Source: Arsukibacterium indicum | Lineage (GTDB): Bacteria; Pseudomonadota; Gammaproteobacteria; Enterobacterales; Alteromonadaceae | Assembly (NCBI RefSeq): GCF_019100565.1 | Contig: NZ_JAHRID010000002.1 | Location: 1 to 64,000, forward strand | Reading direction: 5' to 3' | Length of the DNA stretch: 64,000 bases | Shown: positions 56,379 through 64,000 of the stretch, one piece after another | Position numbering within the stretch: the first letter of the stretch is position 1 | Layout of the letters: every line of letters begins with the position of its first letter | Position numbers and translations under genes: made by a program | Notes under the pieces: model-generated | The model's database searches: none | Seen by the model: only the letters and a program-made list of their open reading frames with translations | Told to the model about the DNA's origin: nothing

Positions 56379-57614
56379 TTAAATATCCAGTAAAATACGG
56401 GTTGGATCTTCCAATAATTCTTTAATGGTTACCAGGAAACCCACTGACTCTTTACCATCGATAATCCGGTGATCGTAAGACAACGCCAGATACATCATTG
56501 GCAGAATTTCCATTTTGCCATCGACTACCATTACCCGGTCCTGGATTTTGTGCATACCCAAAATAGCAGACTGTGGCGGGTTGATAATTGGCGTAGACAT
56601 CAGAGAACCGAATACACCGCCATTGGTAATGGTAAAATTACCACCGGTTAAATCATCCATCGCCAGCTTGCCGTCACGACCTTTTAGTGCCAGGTCTTTA
56701 ATGGCTTTTTCAATTTCAGCCAGATTCATCTTATCGCAGTCACGTAATACAGGCGTAACCAGACCACGCGGCGTCGATACGGCAATACTGACATCAAAGT
56801 AGTTGTGATAAACAATATCATCACCATCGATAGCAGCATTCACTTCAGGGAACCGTTTCAGCGCTTCGGTTACCGCTTTAACATAAAACGACATAAAGCC
56901 TAACCGGATACCGTGACGTTTCTCAAAAACGTCCTGGTATTGCTTGCGCAGGTCCATAATCGGCTTCATGTTCACTTCGTTAAACGTTGTCAGCATGGCC
57001 GTTGAATTTTTCGCTTCCAGTAACCGGTTGGCAATGGTTTTGCGCAGGCGGGTCATTGGCACGCGCTTCTGAGTGCGATCACCAGTTACCGGTGCAGGCG
57101 CAGCACTGGCTGAACCGCTCGATTTGCTGCCACTGGCAACAAATTTTTCAACATCTTCTTTGGTTACCCGGCCGTTTTTACCACTGCCTTTGATTTTGCT
57201 GGCATCTAAACCTTTTTCAGAAATCATCCGGCGCACAGATGGGCTTAACGCATCATCATTGCTGTCGTCAGATTTTGCATCAGCGCCAGCCGCAGATTTG
57301 GTCTCAGCTTTGCTGTCGGCTTTTGCGTCGGCTTTATCGTCTTTCTTTGCTGATGAGTCTTCTTTCTTATCAGCCGGTGCAGCACCGGCTTCCATTTTAC
57401 CGATAACTTCTTCTGCAGTTACTGTAGCACCGGTGTCATGAATGATTTCACCCATGACACCGTCAGCCTGGGCAACCACTTCAAGTACCACTTTGTCGGT
57501 TTCAATATCAACTAATACCTGATCGCGTGTTACGGCTTCGCCTGCTTTAACGTGCCAGGTGGCAATGGTTGCATCAGCAACAGATTCTGGAAGTACGGGT
57601 ACTTTAATTTCCAC
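56379..57614 (-). CDS. sucB: Dihydrolipoamide succinyltransferase (E2 of 2-oxoglutarate dehydrogenase)
   Basis: The 411-residue E2 has one lipoyl domain with Lys41 ([11 protein letters not shown]), an Ala/Lys/Asp-rich flexible linker (about 78-125), an E1/E3-binding domain ([21 protein letters not shown] region, about 124-160) and the acyltransferase core with [10 protein letters not shown] near the C-terminus. It forms the core of the 2-oxoglutarate dehydrogenase complex with SucA. Confidence 0.97.
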   Translation of the reverse strand: MEIKVPVLPESVADATIATWHVKAGEAVTRDQVLVDIETDKVVLEVVAQADGVMGEIIHDTGATVTAEEVIGKMEAGAAPADKKEDSSAKKDDKADAKADSKAETKSAAGADAKSDDSNDDALSPSVRRMISEKGLDASKIKGSGKNGRVTKEDVEKFVASGSKSSGSASAAPAPVTGDRTQKRVPMTRLRKTIANRLLEAKNSTAMLTTFNEVNMKPIMDLRKQYQDVFEKRHGIRLGFMSFYVKAVTEALKRFPEVNAAIDGDDIVYHNYFDVSIAVSTPRGLVTPVLRDCDKMNLAEIEKAIKDLALKGRDGKLAMDDLTGGNFTITNGGVFGSLMSTPIINPPQSAILGMHKIQDRVMVVDGKMEILPMMYLALSYDHRIIDGKESVGFLVTIKELLEDPTRILLDI

Positions 57615-57680
57615 TTTTTCACCTTTTAGCGGTTAGTCTTATTTCGTTCGACCGGCCCGCTAAGCGGGCCGGACAAGTTA

Positions 57681-60491
57681 TTATTTTATGGTCAGAGCGT
57701 CATTTACCAGCGCTTGCTGCTGCTTATTATGAACAGACAGATAACCTACCGCCGGCGACGACGAGGCCTCACGGCCGGCATACGTCAGATAGCCTGCTTT
57801 AGGGATAGCTGCGCGGAAATGATGCTGACTGCAGTACCAGGCGCCCTGGTTCTGTGGCTCTTCCTGACACCAGACAAAGTCAGTAACATGCTGATACTGG
57901 CTAAGCACTTCGAGCATTTCATCATGCGGGAATGGGTATAACTGCTCAACCCGGATAATCGCCACATCGGTTTGTTCGCGCTTACGCCGCTCTTCAAGCA
58001 ATTCGTAATATACCTTACCACTACAGAAAACGACTCGCTTAACGTCTTCTGGCTTAATGTCATCAATCTCACCGATAACGTTAAGAAACTTGCCCGAGGC
58101 CAATTCTTCCAGCGTAGAGGTAGCCTGCGGATGACGCAGTAACGATTTGGGCGACATGACAATCAATGGCCGGCGCATCGGACGAACCATTTGCCGGCGC
58201 AGCATGTTAAACACCTGGGCCGGTGTGGTCGGGATACATACCTGCATATTGTGATCAGCACACAGTTGCAGGAATCGCTCTAATCGTGCTGACGAGTGCT
58301 CTGGTCCCTGCCCCTCGTAGCCATGTGGCAATAACAAAGTCAGGCCACATAACCGACCCCATTTCTGCTCACCCGAGCTTAAGAACTGATCAATAACAAC
58401 CTGGGCACCGTTAGCAAAATCACCAAACTGCGCTTCCCAGATCACCAGGGCACGCGGTTCGGCAGTTGCATAACCATACTCAATTGCCAGTACCGCCTCT
58501 TCTGACAAGGCAGAGTCAAAAATCTGAAACGGCCCCTGTTCATCACTGATTTTATTCAATGGTGTATAGGTGCTGCCGTCTTCCTGATTATGTAATACCG
58601 CATGGCGATGGAAGAATGTACCACGGCCTGAATCCTGGCCAACAAAACGGATCCGGCTGCCTTCAGCAACCGTTACTGCATATGCCAGAATTTCTGCCAT
58701 ACCCCAGTCGATCTTCTTCTCACCCGCTAACATCAGCGCCCGGTCTTCATACACCCGGTTTACCTGACGTTGCAATGTAACACTGTCTGGAACATGGATT
58801 GCTTTTTCGCCCAGTGCAACCAGCTTTTCAACCGCCACACTTGCATCGTAGGTTGCGTCCCAGTCATGACCAAGAAATGGGGTCCAGTCAACTGAAGGCT
58901 CTGTCATCGGCCGCCATTCATCAACCACACAATCACCTTTATCAAGGGCATCGCGGTAGTTATTGATCAGAGCTTTGACATCATCTTCAGTACATACGCC
59001 CTCATCTACCAGTTTCTTAGCGTAGATTTCGCGCGGCGTAGGATGCTTTTTAATCTTCTGGTACATCAGCGGCTGCGTCGCGTTAGGCTCATCAGACTCA
59101 TTGTGACCATTTCGACGGTAACAGAACAGGTCGATAACCACGTCACGTTTAAAGGTATTGCGATAGTCAACCGCCAGTTGGGCAACAAATACCACGGCCT
59201 CTGGATCATCACCATTGACATGGAAAATCGGTGCCTGCACCATCTTGGCAATATCAGTACAGTAAGGAGTAGAACGGGTGTCTTCCGGGTTCGATGTGGT
59301 AAAACCAACCTGATTGTTAATCACCACCCGCACTGTGCCACCAACTTTAAAGGCGCGGGTTTGCGATATATTGAAGGTTTCTGCTACCACACCCTGACCG
59401 GCAAATGCAGAGTCACCGTGAATAGTGATAGGTAATGCCAGTGAACCGTCGGTACAACCACGGCGGTCTAAGCGGGCCCGAACCGAACCAATCACCACCG
59501 GGTTAACAATTTCCAGATGCGACGGGTTAAACGCCAATGCCAGATGGACATTGCCACCTTTGGTTTCAAAATCTGATGAGAAACCCATGTGGTATTTAAC
59601 ATCGCCGGCACCGACAACTTCGTATTTACCGGCAAATTCGTCAAATAATGTTGATGGGTTTTTGCCCAAAACGTTAATTAAGGTATTCAGACGGCCGCGG
59701 TGCGCCATACCAATAACAGAATCTTTAGCGCCCTGCTCGCCTGCCCGATGGATCATCGCTTTAAGCATTGGGATCATGGCATCGCCGCCTTCCAGGCCGA
59801 AGCGTTTAGCCCCGGGGAATTTAGACCCTAAATACTTTTCCAGACCGTCAGCGGCAACCAGACCTTTTAAAATCTGCTTCCGGGTTTCTTTATCAAATAC
59901 GGCAGTAGACTGGCTGCCTTCCAGCCGTTGCTGGATCCAACGCTTCTCATCGGTTGAGACTATATGCATGTACTCAGCGCCGATCGAACCACAGTAGGTT
60001 TTCTCCAGCGCCTTGTGCAGATCACCCAGTTTCATCGTCTCCTGACCACTGGCAAATGATCCAACATTGAACTCGGTATCGTAATCAGCTTCAGACAGAT
60101 CGTGGAACGATAATTCCAGGTCGCGAACTCTGGGTTGCTTCCACAGATTTAACGGGTCAAGGTTGGCATGCTGATGACCACGGAAACGATAAGAATTAAT
60201 CAGTTGCAGCACTTTAACCTGACGCGTGTCAGTGGCGCTGCCTGAGTTAACAACCACCACTTCACGGTGCTTGTTGCGGGCTAAATCGGCAAACTGCTGA
60301 CGGATATCAGCATGTCGGATTTCAAGATCGACCCCATCGATTTTTGGCAGACCGGCGAAAAACTCCCGCCATTCGTCACCAACACTGGTGGGCTCTGCTA
60401 GGTAGGATTCATAGAGTTCATCCACATAGGCCATGTTACCACCGCCAAGATGTGAAGACTCTAACCACGCCTTCATTACACCTTCGTGCAT
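57681..60491 (-). CDS. sucA: 2-oxoglutarate dehydrogenase E1
   Basis: SucA decarboxylates 2-oxoglutarate with thiamine diphosphate and passes the succinyl group to SucB. The 936-residue protein has the N-terminal E2-contact helix (MKAWLESSHLGGGN), GMAHRGRLNTLINVLGK (about 263-279), the ThDP site with HGDSAFAGQGVVAE, and QFGDFANGAQVVIDQF in the C-terminal half. I keep the first ATG, as in E. coli. A terminator-like hairpin lies between it and sdhB. Confidence 0.97.
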   Translation of the reverse strand: MHEGVMKAWLESSHLGGGNMAYVDELYESYLAEPTSVGDEWREFFAGLPKIDGVDLEIRHADIRQQFADLARNKHREVVVVNSGSATDTRQVKVLQLINSYRFRGHQHANLDPLNLWKQPRVRDLELSFHDLSEADYDTEFNVGSFASGQETMKLGDLHKALEKTYCGSIGAEYMHIVSTDEKRWIQQRLEGSQSTAVFDKETRKQILKGLVAADGLEKYLGSKFPGAKRFGLEGGDAMIPMLKAMIHRAGEQGAKDSVIGMAHRGRLNTLINVLGKNPSTLFDEFAGKYEVVGAGDVKYHMGFSSDFETKGGNVHLALAFNPSHLEIVNPVVIGSVRARLDRRGCTDGSLALPITIHGDSAFAGQGVVAETFNISQTRAFKVGGTVRVVINNQVGFTTSNPEDTRSTPYCTDIAKMVQAPIFHVNGDDPEAVVFVAQLAVDYRNTFKRDVVIDLFCYRRNGHNESDEPNATQPLMYQKIKKHPTPREIYAKKLVDEGVCTEDDVKALINNYRDALDKGDCVVDEWRPMTEPSVDWTPFLGHDWDATYDASVAVEKLVALGEKAIHVPDSVTLQRQVNRVYEDRALMLAGEKKIDWGMAEILAYAVTVAEGSRIRFVGQDSGRGTFFHRHAVLHNQEDGSTYTPLNKISDEQGPFQIFDSALSEEAVLAIEYGYATAEPRALVIWEAQFGDFANGAQVVIDQFLSSGEQKWGRLCGLTLLLPHGYEGQGPEHSSARLERFLQLCADHNMQVCIPTTPAQVFNMLRRQMVRPMRRPLIVMSPKSLLRHPQATSTLEELASGKFLNVIGEIDDIKPEDVKRVVFCSGKVYYELLEERRKREQTDVAIIRVEQLYPFPHDEMLEVLSQYQHVTDFVWCQEEPQNQGAWYCSQHHFRAAIPKAGYLTYAGREASSSPAVGYLSVHNKQQQALVNDALTIK

Positions 60492-60533
60492 TTAGTTTCC
60501 CTTAATTTCTGAGCACCTGGAAAAAGTAGCAAA

Positions 60534-60568
60534 AAAACCGTCATCTCGCTTGCGAAATGGCCGGTTTT
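60534..60568 (-). terminator. Terminator-like hairpin between sdhB and sucA
   Basis: AAAACCG (60534-60540) and CGGTTTT (60562-60568) close an imperfect stem with inner CGC/GCG pairing. On the minus strand it ends in seven T residues, so it could attenuate sucA transcription. Confidence 0.6.
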
Positions 60569-60594
60569 CAAATATTAACCAAAATAAGGGCGCA

Positions 60595-61317
60595 TTACAG
60601 CGCCCGGTTTAACAACATCGATTTAATCTGACCAATAGCTTTGGTCGGGTTTAACCCTTTTGGACAAACATTTACGCAGTTCATAATGCCATGGCAGCGG
60701 AACACACTAAATGCATCGTCTAAATCATTTAAACGCTGTTCGGTAGCGGTATCGCGGCTGTCAGCTAAAAAGCGGTATGCATGTAACAAACCGGCCGGAC
60801 CAATAAACTTATCAGGGTTCCACCAAAACGACGGGCATGATGTCGAGCAACACGCACACAAAATACATTCGTATAAGCCATCAAGCTTAGCGCGCTCTTC
60901 AGGAGTTTGCAAAAACTCACCAGCTGGCGGCAACTTATCATCGTTAATCAGATAAGGCTTAACTTTTTCATACTGGGTGTAGAACTGGCTCATATCTACC
61001 ACCAGATCGCGGACGACCGGCAAGCCCGGCAATGGCCGGACTACGATTTTACCGCCCTTACCTTTACCAAGTGCTGATAATGGCGTGATACAGGCCAAAC
61101 CGTTCTTGCCGTTCATATTTAAACCGTCAGAACCACAGACCCCTTCGCGGCAGCTGCGACGAAACGATAAAGTTGGATCCTGCTCTTTCAGCTTCAGCAG
61201 CGCATCCAGCACCATCATGTCCCGGCCTTCCGGATTATCCAGCGTATATTCCTGCATCCGTGGCGCGGTATCAACATCAGGGTTGTAACGGTAAATTGAA
61301 AATTCAAGTGTAGTCAT
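60595..61317 (-). CDS. sdhB: Succinate dehydrogenase iron-sulfur subunit
   Basis: SdhB carries electrons from SdhA to ubiquinone. The 240-residue protein shows the [2Fe-2S] ligands Cys56, Cys61 and Cys76 with Asp64 (SCREGVCGSDGLNMNG), and two further clusters in CILCACCSTSCPSFWW and CHGIMNCVNVCPKGLNP. It ends the sdhCDAB unit. Confidence 0.97.
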   Translation of the reverse strand: MTTLEFSIYRYNPDVDTAPRMQEYTLDNPEGRDMMVLDALLKLKEQDPTLSFRRSCREGVCGSDGLNMNGKNGLACITPLSALGKGKGGKIVVRPLPGLPVVRDLVVDMSQFYTQYEKVKPYLINDDKLPPAGEFLQTPEERAKLDGLYECILCACCSTSCPSFWWNPDKFIGPAGLLHAYRFLADSRDTATEQRLNDLDDAFSVFRCHGIMNCVNVCPKGLNPTKAIGQIKSMLLNRAL

Positions 61318-61331
61318 TTTAACTGCGCCTC

Positions 61332-63104
61332 TTAATACGTACGAGCTTTTGGCGGGAAGGCCTCCCGGAACTGTGGCTCCAGGTTAACTTTACGCTTAAA
61401 CATTGACTCGGTGTCAGGCGTGTAAACACTGTGACACAACCAGTTCTCATCATCACGGTCCGGGAAATCAAAACGGGCATGCGCGCCGCGGCTTTCCGTC
61501 CGGAAATTCGCTGCCACAGCAGTTGAATATGCCGTTTCCATCAGGTTATCCAGCTCTAAACATTCTATCCGCATGGTATTGAAGTCAGAACTCTTATCGT
61601 CCAACCGGGCAAATTTCAGGCGCTCCCGGATTTCTTTCAACTCGGCCAGGCCTTCAGCCATCGCTTCACCTTCCCGGAAAACTGAGAAGTTAAGCTGCAT
61701 ACATTTTTGCAGGTCTTTCTTAATTTGCACCGGGTCTTCGCCCTGACCGGCTTTGCTGTTTTCCCAACGCTGGGTCCGTGCTAACGCGGCATCAAGATCA
61801 GATTGAGACGCTGCACGCGCTTCAGCAGTTGCCGCCAGAGCTTCACCCAGGTGTAAACCTGTGGCCCGGCCAAATACAACAAGATCAAGCAACGAGTTGC
61901 CACCTAAACGGTTAGCACCATGTACTGAAACACAGGCTATCTCGCCACAGGCAAATAAACCCGCCACTACTGACTCAGAACCATCCGCTTTCGGATTAAT
62001 AACCTGGCCGTGCACATTGGTTGGAATACCGCCCATCATGTAATGACAAGTTGGAATGACAGGAATAGGTTCTTTTACCGGGTCAACATGAGCAAAAGTC
62101 CGGGAAAGTTCACAAATGCCGGGTAAACGGCTTTCGAGTACTTCTTCACCCAGATGATCCAGCTTTAATTTAATATGAACGCCCCAGGGGCCATCGCAAC
62201 CACGACCTTCACGAATCTCGGTCATCATGGAGCGTGCTACCACATCACGGCCTGCAAGGTCTTTAGCATTTGGTGCGTAACGCTCCATAAAACGCTCGCC
62301 GTCTTTATTCAGCAAGTAGCCGCCTTCACCCCTACAGCCCTCTGTCACCAGGGTACCGGCACCGGCGATACCGGTTGGGTGGAACTGCCACATTTCCATG
62401 TCCTGTAACGGCACACCGGCACGCAGCGCCATACCCACACCGTCACCGGTATTAATGTGTGCATTTGTGGTAGAGGCATAAATACGTCCGGCACCACCGG
62501 TAGCTAACACAGTTGCTTTCGCTTTGAAATAGACCACTTCGCCGGTTTCAATATCAATTGCCGTACACCCGACAATGGCGCCGTCCTGATTTTTCACTAA
62601 ATCAAGGGCATACCATTCAGAAAACACCTGGGTTTTATTTTTTACGTTTTGCTGATACAACAAATGCAACAGAGCATGGCCAGTGCGGTCAGCCGCAGCT
62701 GCAGTACGTGCTGCCTGCTCACCACCAAAATTCTTTGACTGACCACCGAAAGGCCGCTGGTACACCCGGCCATTTTCAAAACGCGAGAAAGGCAAACCCA
62801 TATTCTCCAGCTCGGTGATAGCTTCAGGGCCGGTTTTACACATGTACTCGATGGCATCCTGATCGCCGATATAGTCTGACCCTTTAACGGTATCAAACAT
62901 ATGCCATTCCCAGTTATCTTCGTGCGAGTTACCCAGGGCTACAGTAATGCCACCTTGTGCTGATACGGTATGCGAGCGGGTAGGAAATACTTTGGATAAT
63001 AATGCGCAGGTTAAACCTGACTGGGTTATCTGCAACGCAGCACGCATGCCGGCGCCGCCCGCACCAATAACAATGGCGTCAAACTCTCTTACTGGAATAT
63101 TCAC
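61332..63104 (-). CDS. sdhA: Succinate dehydrogenase flavoprotein subunit
   Basis: SdhA oxidises succinate to fumarate. The 590-residue protein has the FAD loop [11 protein letters not shown] (14-24), His45 for covalent FAD ([10 protein letters not shown]), the substrate loop [21 protein letters not shown] (about 241-261) and the catalytic arginine region [10 protein letters not shown]. It starts one base after the sdhD stop. Confidence 0.97.
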   Translation of the reverse strand: MNIPVREFDAIVIGAGGAGMRAALQITQSGLTCALLSKVFPTRSHTVSAQGGITVALGNSHEDNWEWHMFDTVKGSDYIGDQDAIEYMCKTGPEAITELENMGLPFSRFENGRVYQRPFGGQSKNFGGEQAARTAAAADRTGHALLHLLYQQNVKNKTQVFSEWYALDLVKNQDGAIVGCTAIDIETGEVVYFKAKATVLATGGAGRIYASTTNAHINTGDGVGMALRAGVPLQDMEMWQFHPTGIAGAGTLVTEGCRGEGGYLLNKDGERFMERYAPNAKDLAGRDVVARSMMTEIREGRGCDGPWGVHIKLKLDHLGEEVLESRLPGICELSRTFAHVDPVKEPIPVIPTCHYMMGGIPTNVHGQVINPKADGSESVVAGLFACGEIACVSVHGANRLGGNSLLDLVVFGRATGLHLGEALAATAEARAASQSDLDAALARTQRWENSKAGQGEDPVQIKKDLQKCMQLNFSVFREGEAMAEGLAELKEIRERLKFARLDDKSSDFNTMRIECLELDNLMETAYSTAVAANFRTESRGAHARFDFPDRDDENWLCHSVYTPDTESMFKRKVNLEPQFREAFPPKARTY

Positions 63105-63452
63105 TTAAGCACCCCACAACACAAATAAGCCGACCGCGACATAACCAAAGGCCAGTGCGTAAAGGAAGAATTGCAAAACTGCACGTAGCCGGGCTGATTT
63201 AACGTAATCAGTCAGCACCTGCCATAAACCTATACGGGTATGAACAGCGATAGAGATCAGCGCCAGCAGGGTAAACACCTTCATGGCCATATTAGCAAAC
63301 AGGCCCTGCCACACTTCAAAAGTCACCACTGGCGTGACTAAGAAGAAACCAAGAATAAACAGGGCATACAAGGTCAGTACTATGGCACTGGCGCGCAACG
63401 ATACGTAATCCTGGACGCCGTCACGTTTTAAACTTGCCTGATTCAGAACCAT
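63105..63452 (-). CDS. sdhD: Succinate dehydrogenase membrane anchor subunit SdhD
   Basis: The 115-residue protein has three membrane helices (about 20-40, 50-75 and 88-110) and the heme-ligand region ISIAVHTRIGLWQVLTDYV. I start at ATG 63452 (MVLNQASLKRDG) because GGGAG lies 7 bases upstream; ATG 63458 and upstream codons are less well placed. The start overlaps the sdhC stop by 10 bases. Confidence 0.95.
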   Translation of the reverse strand: MVLNQASLKRDGVQDYVSLRASAIVLTLYALFILGFFLVTPVVTFEVWQGLFANMAMKVFTLLALISIAVHTRIGLWQVLTDYVKSARLRAVLQFFLYALAFGYVAVGLFVLWGA

Positions 63453-63820
63453 AACCATACTCCCGCTAATACTGCTAATACTAACCATAACACCATAATG
63501 ATATTGGCACTTAAGGTACCTGATTTAAGCTCTTCCCAATGTCCCATATCCATTACCAGGTGTCTAATACCGGCAAGTAAGTGATAAGTCAGCACGGTAA
63601 TAGTGCCCCAGGCGATAAACTTCGCCAGATGAGATGTCATCAGGGATTGCACGTAATCAAAGCTGGCCTGGCTTTGCAATGAATATGCCCATGCCCAGAT
63701 AACGAACACCAGAGCGAAAAACATTGCTACACCGGTAACACGATGCAAAATCGACGCTTTGGCAGCTGCAGGTAGAGAGATCGTTGATAAATCTAGATTT
63801 ACTGGTCTTTGCTTTTTCAC
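63443..63820 (-). CDS. sdhC: Succinate dehydrogenase cytochrome b556 subunit SdhC
   Basis: The 125-residue protein has three membrane helices, the conserved VKKQRPVNLDLSTI start, the SILHRVTGV quinone-site motif (about 24-32) and the heme histidine in HLLAGIRHLVMDMGHWE. I start at GTG 63820, which aligns with E. coli SdhC; an upstream GTG at 63886 would add 22 residues with no family support. It heads sdhCDAB; the promoter lies in 63821-64000, where I see no other gene. Confidence 0.93.
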   Translation of the reverse strand: MKKQRPVNLDLSTISLPAAAKASILHRVTGVAMFFALVFVIWAWAYSLQSQASFDYVQSLMTSHLAKFIAWGTITVLTYHLLAGIRHLVMDMGHWEELKSGTLSANIIMVLWLVLAVLAGVWLWF

Positions 63821-64000
63821 AGTTTCTTGCCTATCGATGCTCGTACAGAGCTTAGTTGTTGTTTTAGGTGCTGCAAAAACAGTCACCCGCCGTGGCGATA
63901 TACTCGTTTTTGTTCAAGCTGGTTCAACAAAAACAATCTGGCTGGTGAACTGATTTTACGCCGGCAATAGTATATATTTCATAAGCGCTTATTACAATTT

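Noticed and set aside
63759-63953. Plus-strand frame over the sdhC start
   Set aside because: Antisense to sdhC and its promoter; no coding evidence.

Overview
The window reads as a chromosome segment of a gammaproteobacterium of the Alteromonadales/Rheinheimera type. The basis is gene content and order: a plsX-fabHDG-acpP-fabF cluster next to rpmF, yceD and rne; sdhCDAB-sucABCD; the acs/crbRS acetate locus; and an EarP-type EF-P. The genus is an inference. I see no rRNA, tRNA, CRISPR array, phage or complete insertion sequence.

Region 1 (1-2472) is the integrase end of a chromosomal integron whose array runs off the left edge. intI (1474-2445) lies under a promoter overlapped by a perfect LexA-type box. 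Leftwards, on the minus strand, come a palindrome-rich attI region, a cassette with a secreted protein, a clear attC, a cassette with a four-helix membrane protein, and a second attC-like site. Region 2 (2487-9496) is the methylcitrate (propionate) operon GntR-prpB-prpC-acnD-prpF. Two TTGTCGACAA-type operators flank its promoter, and a structured 364-base gap separates acnD from prpF. A 543-base gap at 9411-9953 ends in a plus-strand terminator that serves no visible gene.

Region 3 (9954-20669, all minus) is a housekeeping block: rpmF and yceD with type II fatty acid synthesis (plsX, fabH, fabD, fabG, acpP, fabF), then pabC, mltG, tmk, holB, a PilZ protein and tatD. Terminator-like hairpins follow acpP and fabF. 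Region 4 (20818-26811) holds maf/yceF, a HAD phosphatase whose 5' end is a 15-bp tandem repeat without any ATG, rluC, and rne with a long leader and an 1061-residue product. Region 5 (26888-40044) holds a DcaP-like porin, acs, crbR, crbS (a transporter-kinase fusion), a two-subunit sodium symporter, a CBS/DUF294 protein and a DnaQ-like exonuclease. It looks like an acetate sensing and uptake locus.

Region 6 (40087-48222) holds a paired PH-domain membrane system, a DUF1456 protein, efp with earP, two unrecognised overlapping genes (one nuclease-like), a LysE-family exporter, a DUF3185 protein and glnS. Region 7 (48353-53958) is an accessory cluster: flavin-dependent halogenase, sulfotransferase and a TonB-dependent receptor. 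Region 8 (54182-63820) is sdhCDAB-sucABCD. Together the acs, methylcitrate and TCA genes suit a heterotroph that uses acetate and propionate. The most unusual material is the SOS-linked integron with its unknown cassettes, the halogenase/sulfotransferase/receptor cluster, the repeat-driven start region of the HAD gene, and the orphan terminator at 9874-9908.
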